Shown: in pieces, positions 16,405-24,666 of the stretch
Position numbering within the stretch: position 1 is the stretch's first letter
How the letters are laid out: every line of letters starts with the position of its first letter
The notes under the pieces: generated by a model
Told to the model about the DNA's origin: nothing
Databases searched by the model: none
What the model saw: the letters and a program-made list of their open reading frames with translations, nothing else
Position numbers and translations under genes: made by a program
Assembly (NCBI RefSeq): GCF_006539185.1
Contig: NZ_BJMN01000026.1
Coordinates: 1-64,000, forward strand
DNA from: Streptomyces gardneri
GTDB lineage: Bacteria > Actinomycetota > Actinomycetes > Streptomycetales > Streptomycetaceae
Direction of reading: 5' to 3'
DNA length: 64,000 bases

Positions 16405-17409
16405 ATGAACTCGTACGGATCCTTTCCCGGGGCGCGGCCGCGGCGGCTGCGGACGACGCCCGCCATGCGGCGCATGGTTGCCGAGACGCGGTTGCAGCCG
16501 GCCGATCTGATCCTTCCCGCGTTCGTGCGCGAGGGGATCACCGAGCCCGTGCCGATCGCGGCCATGCCCGGCGTAGTGCAGCACACGCGGGACACCCTGC
16601 GGAAGGCCGCCGTGGAGGCGCTGGAGGCCGGGGTCTCCGGGATCATGCTCTTCGGTGTTCCCGAGGACGCGAAGAAGGACGCCGCAGGGACGGCGGGCAC
16701 CGACCCGGAGGGGATCCTGCAGGTCGCCATCCGGGACGTGAAGGCCGAGGTCGGCGACGACCTCGTCATCATGTCCGACCTGTGTCTCGACGAGTACACG
16801 GATCATGGGCACTGCGGTGTTCTCGACGGGGACGGGCGGGTCGACAACGACGCCACGCTCGAGCGGTACGCCGAGATGGCGCAGGTGCAGGCCGACGCGG
16901 GCGTTCACGTGGTCGGGCCCTCCGGGATGATGGACGGGCAGGTCGGGGTGGTCCGCGACGCCCTGGACACCATCGGCAAGGAGGACGTGTCGATCCTCGC
17001 GTACACCGCGAAGTACTCCTCCGCCTTCTACGGCCCCTTCCGCGAGGCCGTCGGCTCCTCCCTCCAGGGCGACCGCAAGACCTACCAGCAGGACCCGGCC
17101 AACCTCCGCGAGTCGATGCGCGAGCTCGCCCTCGACCTGGAGGAGGGCGCGGACATGGTGATGGTGAAGCCCGCCGGCCCCTACCTGGACGTGCTCGCGA
17201 AGGTCGCCGAGTCCGTGGACGTGCCGGTCGCCGCCTACCAGATCAGCGGTGAGTACGCGATGGTCGAGGCCGCCGCCGAGAAGGGCTGGATCGACCGCGA
17301 CCGGGCGATCTTCGAGACCCTCACCGGCATCCGGCGGGCCGGCGCGCAGATGATCCTCACCTACTGGGCCACCGAGGTCGGGCAGAAGCTGTCCGCCGGA
17401 CGCCGGTAG
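16405..17409 (+). CDS. hemB: delta-aminolevulinic acid dehydratase (porphobilinogen synthase)
   Basis: A 334-residue enzyme that condenses two aminolevulinates into porphobilinogen. The two active-site lysines are visible in YTAKYSSAFYGPFREA and MVMVKPAGPYLD. The metal-site segment reads SDLCLDEYTDHGHCG: the first and third cysteines of zinc enzymes are kept, but the middle one is Asp, as in magnesium-type enzymes. The ATG at 16405 is chosen because a TAGCCT -10 element (16392-16397) lies 7 nt upstream, indicating a leaderless transcript separate from the rex operon. It ends at a strong terminator shared with the next gene. Confidence 0.93.
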   Translation: MNSYGSFPGARPRRLRTTPAMRRMVAETRLQPADLILPAFVREGITEPVPIAAMPGVVQHTRDTLRKAAVEALEAGVSGIMLFGVPEDAKKDAAGTAGTDPEGILQVAIRDVKAEVGDDLVIMSDLCLDEYTDHGHCGVLDGDGRVDNDATLERYAEMAQVQADAGVHVVGPSGMMDGQVGVVRDALDTIGKEDVSILAYTAKYSSAFYGPFREAVGSSLQGDRKTYQQDPANLRESMRELALDLEEGADMVMVKPAGPYLDVLAKVAESVDVPVAAYQISGEYAMVEAAAEKGWIDRDRAIFETLTGIRRAGAQMILTYWATEVGQKLSAGRR

Positions 17410-17419
17410 GTCCGGGTCT

Positions 17420-17448
17420 GCTTCTGGTGGGCTAGTCCCACCAGAAGC
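17420..17448. terminator. bidirectional terminator overlapping the DUF4253 gene end
   Basis: A perfect 12-bp stem GCTTCTGGTGGG with loop CTAGT. The right arm encodes the last residues of the DUF4253 protein, and its TAG stop lies in the loop. Confidence 0.8.
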
Positions 17449-18208
17449 TCCACACCGGGGTGTCCAGGAGAGCCTTGCGGGCGTAGGCGCGGAGGTTGTC
17501 GTGGTGGCCCTGCGTGATGTTGTCCGGGCAGAACGCGAAGTGTTCCGCCGCCACCGCCTCGGCCTCCTCGACGGTCCGGGGCGGGGACGCCACCGAGACC
17601 ACCAGCTGGTCGAAGGTGAGCGCGACGACGCGGGCCCCGAAACGGTCCTCCCAGGAGCGCAGCACCGCGGACAGACGAGCCACGTCGTTCTCGTGGTTCA
17701 GCGGCCCGGTCCAGCCGATGACCGCCGGGATGTCGGCGCTGCGCCGTGCCGGAACCAGGGCCGGGCGGGCGTCCTCCAGCCAGAAGCCCGGCTCCGTCAG
17801 CATCTCGGCGACCGTGGCCGCCGCCGCGTCGGGGTCCGTGTCGTACGGCTGCGCCGGGGCCAGGCCCGGCCAGCCGGCGCTCCCGGGTATCTCGTCGGAC
17901 GCGTTCGCGTCCCAGAAGTCCGCGAGGACCTCGTCGGCCTCGTGGTCGGCCGGATCGCTCATCCGCTCCGGCATCAGCTCCCACCGGTCCAGGCCCCACT
18001 CGCCGCCCAGCAGCACCGGCAGCAGCCCCGCCGTGCGGGCCGCCGGGCGCAGCGCGGCCCAGGCGGCGGGCCCCGCCGCGCCGTGTCCCGACCAGAGGTA
18101 CGGGGCGTCCGCCGGGCCGGTGACGGCGCCGGGCGGCAGGTCGAGACCGAGGGAACGGCCGGTCGGATCGGAGACGAGCTGGGGCAGCTGGTTCGGGATC
18201 ATCGCCAT
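17432..18208 (-). CDS. DUF4253 domain protein
   Basis: A soluble 258-residue protein. The last 110 residues match the DUF4253 family, recognisable by its end (TQGHHDNLRAYARKALLDTPVWSFWWD) and by WEDRFGARVVALTFDQLVVSVA. The N-terminal half is less conserved and acidic. The function is unknown to me; the family is often linked to poorly characterised bacterial defence or toxin-immunity contexts, but nothing here supports that. I chose the ATG at 18208 because a TACGTT -10 element (18215-18220) lies 6 nt upstream, indicating leaderless transcription. Confidence 0.72.
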   Translation of the reverse strand: MAMIPNQLPQLVSDPTGRSLGLDLPPGAVTGPADAPYLWSGHGAAGPAAWAALRPAARTAGLLPVLLGGEWGLDRWELMPERMSDPADHEADEVLADFWDANASDEIPGSAGWPGLAPAQPYDTDPDAAAATVAEMLTEPGFWLEDARPALVPARRSADIPAVIGWTGPLNHENDVARLSAVLRSWEDRFGARVVALTFDQLVVSVASPPRTVEEAEAVAAEHFAFCPDNITQGHHDNLRAYARKALLDTPVWSFWWD

Positions 18209-18314
18209 GCCGAGAACGTACGGGGCGCCACTGACAACGGGGCGAGTGGTGCGGCGGCACCGGGCGGCGCACTCTGGAGAGGTAGCCGACAGGTCCTCGC
18301 TGGAGGTGGTCCTC

Positions 18315-18587
18315 ATGATGCACACGCTTGTCGGATGGCACGTGGAGATGGAGTTCCAGGAGGAGGGCGACCGGACGAGGGCGGCGGCGATGGTCCGGCT
18401 CACGGACGGCACCGAGTTCCGTGCCCACGGCTCGGCCAACCGGCACCCCTCCGATCCGGACCAGCTGCGGGTCGGCGAGGAGATCGCGGGCGCCCGCGCG
18501 CTCATGGATCTCGCCTCCCAGCTGCTCCAGAAGGCCCACACGGAGATCGACGAGGTCTCGGGCAGGACCTCGCGCGCCATTCGTTGA
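18315..18587 (+). CDS. DUF1876 domain protein
   Basis: A small 90-residue cytosolic protein of the DUF1876 family, whose members adopt a double-stranded-RNA-binding-like fold. The conserved core is W-H-V-E-M-E-F near residue 8, then AAAMVRLTDGTEFRAHGSANRHPSDPDQL and VGEEIAGARALMDLASQLL. GGAGG (18302-18306) lies 8 nt before the ATG at 18315, an unusually good ribosome binding site for this window. It is a single-gene unit closed by a strong terminator. Its role is not established. Confidence 0.8.
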   Translation: MMHTLVGWHVEMEFQEEGDRTRAAAMVRLTDGTEFRAHGSANRHPSDPDQLRVGEEIAGARALMDLASQLLQKAHTEIDEVSGRTSRAIR

Positions 18588-18591
18588 CGAG

Positions 18592-18627
18592 GAAGCCCCC
18601 GATACGGGGATCCGTATCGGGGGCTTC
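18592..18627. terminator. bidirectional terminator between DUF1876 and argS
   Basis: A perfect 16-bp stem (GAAGCCCCCGATACGG and complement) with a GGAT loop, ending 18 bp before the argS stop. Confidence 0.9.
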
Positions 18628-18645
18628 GCTTCGAGAGATGTCAGG

Positions 18646-20424
18646 TCAGAGGCGCTCGGGGGTGCGGATGCCCAGGAGAGCCATGCCCTGGTGGAGCGTG
18701 CGGGCCGTCAGGTCGCAGAGGAAGAGGCGGTTCTCCGCGACCTCCTGCGCCGGCGCCGGCTTGATGACCGGGCACTGGTCGTAGAACGTCGTGTAGAGCG
18801 ACGCGAGCTGGTACAGGTACGCGGCGAGCTTGTGCGGGGCGTACTCCGAGGCCGTCTCGGCGATGACCTCGCCGAACTGGTCCAGGTGCAGGCCGAGCGC
18901 GCGCTCCGCCGGGGCCAGCTCCAGCTCCGGGTGGGCCAGCGGCGTGCGGTCGCCGGCCTTCCCGAAGATCGACCTGATCCGCGCGTACGCGTACTGCAGG
19001 TACACCGACGTGTCGCCGTTCAGCGACACCATCTGGTCCAGGTCGAACTTGTAGTCGCGCGCGGCGGACGTCGACAGGTCGGCGTACTTGACCGCGCCGA
19101 TGCCCACGTACCGGCCGTTCTCGACGATCTCCGACTCGCTCAGGCCCACCTTCTCGGCCTTCTCGCGCACGACCGTCGTCGCCCGGTCCACGGCCTCGTC
19201 CAGCAGGTCCACCAGCCGGACCGTCTCGCCCTCACGGGTCTTGAACGGCTTGCCGTCCTTGCCGAGGACCGTGCCGAACGCCAGCTGGACGGCCTTCACG
19301 TCGTCGTTCAGCCAGCCGGCCCGCCGAGCCGTCTCGAAGACCATCTTGAAGTGCAGCGACTGACGGGCGTCCACCACGTACAACAGGGACGACGCCTTCA
19401 GGTTCTGGACGCGGTCGCGGATCGCGGACAGGTCCGTCGCCGCGTACCCGAAGCCGCCGTCGGACTTCTGGACGATCAGCGGGGTCGGGTTGCCGTCCGG
19501 GCCCTTCACGTCGTCGAAGAAGACGCACAGCGCGCCCTCGGAGCGGACGGCGACGCCCGACTCCTCGAGGATGCGGCAGGTCTCCGCCAGCATGTCGTTG
19601 TAGCCGGACTCGCCGACGATGTCGGGGTCGTCGATGTCCATGTCGAGCTTCTCGAAGACCGAGTAGAAGTAGATCTTCGACTCGTCCACGAACCGCTGCC
19701 ACAGGGCCAGCGTCTCCGGCTCGCCCGCCTGGAGGTCGACGACCCGGGCACGCGCCCGCGTCTTGAACTCCTCGTCCGCGTCGAAGAGGGTGCGCGAGGC
19801 CTTGTACAGCCGGTTGAGGTTCGACATGGCCTCCTCACCGGAGACGTCGGCGCCCTTGTCCTCGGCCTTGTGGTCCAGCTCGTGCGGGTGCTCGATCAGG
19901 TACTGGATGAGCATGCCGAACTGGGTGCCCCAGTCGCCGATGTGGTGCCGGCGGACGACGCTCTCGCCCGTGAACTCCAGGATCTCCACCATCGCGGCGC
20001 CGATCACGGCGGAGCGCAGGTGGCCGACGTGCATCTCCTTCGCCACGTTCGGCTGGGCGTAGTCGATGACCGTCGTGCCGGCCGACTCGTTGAACGGCAC
20101 GCCGAGCCGGGCGTCGGCGGCGCGCGCCGCGAGGGTCTCGACGATCGCCGAGTCCGTCACGGTGATGTTCAGGAAGCCGGGGCCGGAGACCTCGATCTCC
20201 TTCAGGACGTCGTTCGCCGGGATGGCGTCGACGACCTTCGTCGCCAGCTCACGCGGGTTGCCCTTGAGCTGCTTGGCCAGCGCCAGGATGCCGTTGGCCT
20301 GGAAATCGGCCCGGTCGCTTCGTCGCAGCAGCGGGTCGGCGGACGCGGCCTCCGGCAGGGCTGCCGAGAGTCCGTCCGCGAGGCGCTGCTGCACGGTCGA
20401 AGCGAGGGAAGGGACCGAGGCCAT
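18646..20424 (-). CDS. argS: arginyl-tRNA synthetase
   Basis: A 592-residue class I synthetase that charges tRNA-Arg. The N-terminal Add1 domain runs to about residue 115. The HIGH-type signature follows in the block that begins YAQPNVAKEMHVGHLRSAV near 122, then RRHHIGDWGTQFG. A catalytic-domain block GKPFKTREGETVRLVDLLDEA is near 365, and the C-terminal anticodon-binding DALR helices end the chain. The length is normal. It is transcribed away from lysS across a 173-bp shared upstream region that contains a perfect TTGACA on the argS strand (about 20467-20472), though its -10 is not obvious. Confidence 0.95.
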   Translation of the reverse strand: MASVPSLASTVQQRLADGLSAALPEAASADPLLRRSDRADFQANGILALAKQLKGNPRELATKVVDAIPANDVLKEIEVSGPGFLNITVTDSAIVETLAARAADARLGVPFNESAGTTVIDYAQPNVAKEMHVGHLRSAVIGAAMVEILEFTGESVVRRHHIGDWGTQFGMLIQYLIEHPHELDHKAEDKGADVSGEEAMSNLNRLYKASRTLFDADEEFKTRARARVVDLQAGEPETLALWQRFVDESKIYFYSVFEKLDMDIDDPDIVGESGYNDMLAETCRILEESGVAVRSEGALCVFFDDVKGPDGNPTPLIVQKSDGGFGYAATDLSAIRDRVQNLKASSLLYVVDARQSLHFKMVFETARRAGWLNDDVKAVQLAFGTVLGKDGKPFKTREGETVRLVDLLDEAVDRATTVVREKAEKVGLSESEIVENGRYVGIGAVKYADLSTSAARDYKFDLDQMVSLNGDTSVYLQYAYARIRSIFGKAGDRTPLAHPELELAPAERALGLHLDQFGEVIAETASEYAPHKLAAYLYQLASLYTTFYDQCPVIKPAPAQEVAENRLFLCDLTARTLHQGMALLGIRTPERL

Positions 20425-20597
20425 GAGCTTCCGTTCCTGTTGAGTTCGTCAGGTCTATTTCGCTTGTCAAGTGTCCCATGGGAGAGCAACGTGTTTTCTC
20501 CGCCTGTGGACAACCTCGGAGCGCGTCCTTCCGTCTGGGAGAATGGCTCGCGTAGGGCTGTCAGGCAGAACCCCTCAGGAAGAAGGACGTACCGACC

Positions 20598-22322
20598 GTG
20601 GCTCAGAGCAGCACCGAGACCGACTGGGTCTCCCGTTTCGCGGACGAGGTCATCGCCGAGTCGGAGCGACGTGCGCCTGGCAAACCGGTCGTCGTCGCCT
20701 CCGGCCTCTCCCCGTCCGGCCCCATCCACCTCGGAAACCTCCGCGAGGTCATGACCCCGCACCTGGTCGCCGACGAGATCCGCCGCCGCGGGCACGAGGT
20801 CAGGCACCTGATCTCCTGGGACGACTACGACCGCTACCGCAAGGTGCCGAACGGCATCGAGGGCATCGACGCGTCCTGGGCCGAGCACATCGGCAAGCCG
20901 CTGACCTCCGTCCCGGCGCCCGCCGGCTCGCCCCACCCGAACTGGGCCGAGCACTTCAAGGCCGCCATGGTCGAGTCGCTGGCCGAGCTGGGCGTCGAGT
21001 ACGACCCGATCAGCCAGACCGAGCAGTACACCGCCGGCACCTATCGCGAGCAGATCCTGCACGCGATGAAGCACCGCGGTGCCATCGACGGCATCCTCGA
21101 CCAGTACCGGACGAAGAAGGCCGCCAAGAAGCAGTCGCAGAAGCCTCTCGACGAGGCCGAGCTGGAGGCCGAGGAGGGCTCCGGCGCCGCCGCCGAGGAC
21201 GACGGCTCCGGCGGCGCCTCCGGCTACTTCCCGTACAAGCCGTACTGCGGGCAGTGCGAGAAGGACCTCACCACGGTCACCTCGTACGACGACGAGACCA
21301 CCGAGCTCGCCTACACCTGCACGAACTGCGGCTTCGCCGAGACTGTGAAGCTCAGCGAGTTCAACCGCGGCAAGCTGGTCTGGAAGGTCGACTGGCCGAT
21401 GCGCTGGGCCTACGAGGGCGTCATCTTCGAGCCCTCCGGCGTCGACCACTCCTCGCCCGGCTCCTCCTTCGTCGTCGGCGGCCAGATCGTCCGCGAGATC
21501 TTCGACGGCGTCCAGCCCATCGGCCCCATGTACGCCTTCGTGGGCATCAGCGGCATGGCCAAGATGTCCTCCTCGCGCGGCGGTGTACCGACCGCCGCCG
21601 ACGCGCTGAAGATCATGGAAGCGCCGCTGCTGCGCTGGCTGTACGCCCGCCGCAAGCCCAACCAGTCCTTCAAGATCGCCTTCGACCAGGAGATCCAGCG
21701 GCTCTACGACGAGTGGGACAAGCTGGAGGCCAAGGTCGCGGACGGCACCGTGCTCCCCGCCGACGCCGCGGCCCACACCCGCGCGGCCCGCACCGCCGCC
21801 GGCGAGCTGCCCCGCACGCCGCGCCCGCTGCCGTACCGCACGCTCGCCTCGGTCATGGACATCACGGCCGGCCACGACGAGCAGACCCTGCGGATCCTGA
21901 CCGAGCTCGACCCGGAGAACCCGGTCACCTCCCTCGACGAGGTCCGGCCGCGCCTCGACCGCGCCGAGAACTGGATCACCAACCAGGTCCCGGCCGACCA
22001 GCGCACCATCGTCCGCGACGAGCCCGACACCGAGCTCCTCGGCACCCTGGACGACGAGGGCCGCGAGTCGCTGCGTCTCCTCCTGGAGGGCCTGGACACC
22101 CACTGGTCGCTCGACGGGCTCACCACGCTCGTCTACGGCGTCCCGAAGATCCAGGCCGGGCTCGACCCCGAGGCCAAGCCGACGCCCGAGCTGAAGCTCG
22201 CCCAGCGCGCCTTCTTCGCCCTGCTCTACAAGCTCCTCGTGAGCCGTGAGACCGGGCCGCGTCTGCCCACGCTGCTCCTCGCGGTGGGGGCGGAGCGGGT
22301 GCGGAAGCTGCTCGGCGCTTAA
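20598..22322 (+). CDS. lysS: class I lysyl-tRNA synthetase
   Basis: A 574-residue archaeal-type class I LysRS. Its HIGH-type motif is in SPSGPIHLGNLREVMTPH near residue 40 and its KMSKS-type motif in GMAKMSSSRGG near residue 325. A zinc ribbon (CGQCEKDLTTV, then CTNCGF) is near residues 218-240, just after an acidic low-complexity insert. Most bacteria use the unrelated class II enzyme; streptomycetes are known to use this form. It starts at the GTG at 20598 and is followed by a strong terminator. It is divergent from argS, so the two charging enzymes share a control region. Confidence 0.93.
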   Translation: MAQSSTETDWVSRFADEVIAESERRAPGKPVVVASGLSPSGPIHLGNLREVMTPHLVADEIRRRGHEVRHLISWDDYDRYRKVPNGIEGIDASWAEHIGKPLTSVPAPAGSPHPNWAEHFKAAMVESLAELGVEYDPISQTEQYTAGTYREQILHAMKHRGAIDGILDQYRTKKAAKKQSQKPLDEAELEAEEGSGAAAEDDGSGGASGYFPYKPYCGQCEKDLTTVTSYDDETTELAYTCTNCGFAETVKLSEFNRGKLVWKVDWPMRWAYEGVIFEPSGVDHSSPGSSFVVGGQIVREIFDGVQPIGPMYAFVGISGMAKMSSSRGGVPTAADALKIMEAPLLRWLYARRKPNQSFKIAFDQEIQRLYDEWDKLEAKVADGTVLPADAAAHTRAARTAAGELPRTPRPLPYRTLASVMDITAGHDEQTLRILTELDPENPVTSLDEVRPRLDRAENWITNQVPADQRTIVRDEPDTELLGTLDDEGRESLRLLLEGLDTHWSLDGLTTLVYGVPKIQAGLDPEAKPTPELKLAQRAFFALLYKLLVSRETGPRLPTLLLAVGAERVRKLLGA

Positions 22323-22344
22323 GCGTATGAGCGTGTGAGTGCGT

Positions 22345-22383
22345 GAAAGGGCCGCCATCCGGAATCCGGGTGGCGGCCCTTTC
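22345..22383. terminator. terminator between lysS and the DUF2637 gene
   Basis: An 18-bp stem with one G-U pair and a 3-nt loop, GAAAGGGCCGCCA at the base. It works in both directions for the convergent genes. Confidence 0.9.
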
Positions 22384-22404
22384 GTGTTCAGGTGGCCCGT
22401 GGCC

Positions 22405-23685
22405 CTACGGGATGTCGACGTCGGCCCGCGCCTGCTGGACCCGCTCCTGCGCCCTCGGTACCGCCTGCCGCAGCAGGTCGATGTCGGTGGCGGGGAACTC
22501 CTGGAGGCCGTACTGCTCGGCCACCAGCTGGGCCAGCTCGGCCTCGGCGGGGAGCCGCTCGTGCTCCATCACGTACGCCCCGAGGACCTTGTAGACGACG
22601 TCCTCGAACTCGTCGGCCTGCGGCTCCTGCCGCTCGACGTACTCCGGGTACTCGACGAACTGCTCGGGGCCCGGCGCGGGGACGTCCTCGGGTCCCTGCG
22701 GCACCGGGACCGGGGTGGGCTCAAGGCCCTCCACGATCTGCGGGTTGTAGGTGCCCTCGTACGACTCCGGGGAGACCTGCTGCGCGGCGAACCACTGGCT
22801 CTCGTGATTCGGCTCGCCGGCCTGACCGGGCTGACCCGGCTGTCCGGGCTGACCCGGCTGTCCGGCCGGACCCGGCTGACCCGGCACGCCCTGGAGCAGC
22901 TGGGGCTGCTGCGGGTGCTGGGGCTGGGGAAGCTGCTGGGGCACGGGCGCTCCGACCGCCACCGGGACCGCCGTCGGCTGCGGGGGCAGCACCGCGGGCT
23001 CGATGCCCGCCGCCGCGAGGCCCGCCGCCGCCGTCTCCGCCAGGGGCACCCCGTAGCGGGCCAGCCGCAGCGGCATCAGTGCCTCCACCGGAGCCTTGCG
23101 TCGCCAGCTACGGCCGTAACGGGCCTGGAGCCTGGCCTGGTAGATCAGGCGCTCCTGCTCCAGCTTGATGACCTGCTCGTACGAGCGGAGCTCCCAGAGC
23201 TTCATCCGGCGCCACAAGCGGAACGTCGGCACCGGGGAGAGCAGCCAGCGCGTGAGCCGCACGCCCTCCATGTGCTTGTCGGCCGTGATGTCCGCGATGC
23301 GGCCCACCGCGTGACGCGCGGCCTCCACGGCCACCACGAAGAGGATCGGGATCACCGCGTGCATCCCGACGCCCAGCGGGTCCGGCCAGGCGGCCGCGCC
23401 GTTGAAGGCGATCGTCGCCGCCGTCAGGACCCAGGCGGTCTGACGCAGCAGCGGAAACGGAATCCGCAGCCAGGTCAGAAGCAGGTCCAGGGCGAGCAGG
23501 ACACAGATGCCCGCGTCGATGCCGATCGGGAAGAAGTACGAGAAGGTGCCGAAGCCCTTGTCCAGCGCGAGCTCGCGGACCGCGGCGTACGAACCCGCGA
23601 ATCCGATCCCCGCGATGATCAGCGCACCGCCGATGACGAGGCCGATGAGTATTCGGTGTGTGCGTGTCAGCTGCATCGCGGCCAC
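22405..23685 (-). CDS. DUF2637 membrane protein
   Basis: A 426-residue protein. The first 120 residues hold about four transmembrane helices (IGLVIGGALIIAGIGFAGSY, ICVLLALDLLLTWL and further), typical of DUF2637 and SpdB-like proteins. A basic cytoplasmic region follows (RRMKLWELRSYEQVIKLEQERL), then a Pro/Gln/Gly-rich linker with PGQ repeats, and an acidic C-terminal domain of about 80 residues (FEDVVYKVLGAYVMEHERLPAEAELAQLVAEQYG). I start at the GTG at 23685: GGAGG is 9 nt upstream, whereas the ATG at 23676 is 18 nt away. It is conserved in streptomycete chromosomes; its function is unknown. Related plasmid proteins take part in DNA spreading between hyphae. Confidence 0.75.
   Translation of the reverse strand: MAAMQLTRTHRILIGLVIGGALIIAGIGFAGSYAAVRELALDKGFGTFSYFFPIGIDAGICVLLALDLLLTWLRIPFPLLRQTAWVLTAATIAFNGAAAWPDPLGVGMHAVIPILFVVAVEAARHAVGRIADITADKHMEGVRLTRWLLSPVPTFRLWRRMKLWELRSYEQVIKLEQERLIYQARLQARYGRSWRRKAPVEALMPLRLARYGVPLAETAAAGLAAAGIEPAVLPPQPTAVPVAVGAPVPQQLPQPQHPQQPQLLQGVPGQPGPAGQPGQPGQPGQPGQAGEPNHESQWFAAQQVSPESYEGTYNPQIVEGLEPTPVPVPQGPEDVPAPGPEQFVEYPEYVERQEPQADEFEDVVYKVLGAYVMEHERLPAEAELAQLVAEQYGLQEFPATDIDLLRQAVPRAQERVQQARADVDIP
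22819..22886. repeat. short tandem repeat coding PGQ units
   Basis: About four imperfect copies of a 15-17-bp unit (core CTGACCCGGCTGTCCGG) encode a collagen-like Pro-Gly-Gln tract inside the DUF2637 protein. Copy number may vary between strains. Confidence 0.6.
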
Positions 23686-23741
23686 CCGCGATCCCCTCCC
23701 CGTCAAACGACATCTCGCGCGCACAGAGTGGCACATGCACA

Positions 23742-23775
23742 CGGAGCCCGGCCCTCGGGGGAGGGACGGGCTCCG
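23742..23775 (-). terminator. terminator after the DUF3558 lipoprotein gene
   Basis: CGGAGCCCG and CCCTC pair with GAGGG and CGGGCTCCG around a GGGG loop, with one internal mismatch. Confidence 0.65.
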
Positions 23776-23806
23776 CGCGGACGTGTCCGTCTGCGCAGGT
23801 TTGTGA

Positions 23807-24544
23807 CTACTTGTTGGCTGCCGCGACGGCGGCCACGGCCTCCTTGGCCGCCTTCACCGCGCCGTCCATGATCTTCTTCTCGGACGGGGCGTCGGCGCCC
23901 GCGTAACCGGCGCCGTTGTACGAGAGGAGGACCAGGACGTTGCCCGTACGCGCGACGACCGAGGCGTAGACGAAGTCCTCGTCCGTCTTGCGCAGCTTGT
24001 ACGCGACCGCCTTCGCCTCCTCGCCGATGCCCGAGGCCGTGGTGGTCTTGAGCTTCTTCGCGCCCGGCGTCTCCTGGACCTTGGCGAGCTCCTTCGTCAG
24101 GTTCTCCTGCGCGCGCTCCTCGCCGCTGCCGAGCGACACGTCCGAGGCGTACCGGTAGAACGACACGTCGAGCCAGCGGTACTGCGAGCCGTCCACACCG
24201 TTGTCGTCCAGGCCGTTCCAGGAGCAGCCGCCGCGGCTGGCCAGGTCGCTGGAGGCCGCGGGCGTGCCCTTCTTGGTCTTCGCCTTGGGCACCAGCGACG
24301 CGGTCGTCTTCGCCGAGATCGCCTTGCAGACCTCGGGCAGCTTCGCGAACTTCGCCGGCTCGACCGTCGGCGTCGGCGAGGGGGTGGGGGTGGCGGAGGC
24401 CGACGCGTTGGTCTTGTCCTGCGTCCCCTTCTTGCCGGAGTCGCCGCTGCTGCCCGAGTCCGAGGAGCAGCCGGCGACGACGAGCATCACCGGGACGGCT
24501 GCGCAGGCGAGTATGCGGGGGAGTCGCGAGGCTGATCGCTGCAT
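23807..24544 (-). CDS. DUF3558 lipoprotein (first of two)
   Basis: A 245-residue secreted lipoprotein. A signal peptide with lipobox LVVAGC ends near Cys 26, then comes a Ser/Gly and Pro/Thr-rich linker (about residues 27-62), then a DUF3558-type domain with conserved cysteines (PEVCKAIS, GGCSWNG) and WLDVSFYRY. The family is abundant in actinomycetes and anchors outside the membrane; its ligand is unknown. It lies 122 bp downstream of a second DUF3558 gene of similar design, and the two are probably old duplicates. No ribosome binding site is obvious at the ATG at 24544. Confidence 0.8.
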   Translation of the reverse strand: MQRSASRLPRILACAAVPVMLVVAGCSSDSGSSGDSGKKGTQDKTNASASATPTPSPTPTVEPAKFAKLPEVCKAISAKTTASLVPKAKTKKGTPAASSDLASRGGCSWNGLDDNGVDGSQYRWLDVSFYRYASDVSLGSGEERAQENLTKELAKVQETPGAKKLKTTTASGIGEEAKAVAYKLRKTDEDFVYASVVARTGNVLVLLSYNGAGYAGADAPSEKKIMDGAVKAAKEAVAAVAAANK

Positions 24545-24666
24545 GGTTCCTTCAGTCGCTTGTCGTACGGTCCGGCCGGCCGGTCGGCGGCCCCGGCCAT
24601 CGGGCGGCCACGGGTACGCCGACACGTTACGTGGTCGCCGTCCGCTCACGGATCGGAGCGGAACGG

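Noticed and set aside
20425..20597. T-box or other aminoacyl-tRNA riboswitch between argS and lysS
   Set aside because: No T-box sequence or long leader structure is visible in the 173-bp gap.
18328..20754. An 808-codon frame opposite argS
   Set aside because: Low-complexity composition and no recognisable motif; it is the antisense shadow of argS and crosses a strong terminator.
22819..22886. CRISPR-like or regulatory repeat array
   Set aside because: The short repeats lie inside a coding frame and encode a PGQ tract; there are no spacers.
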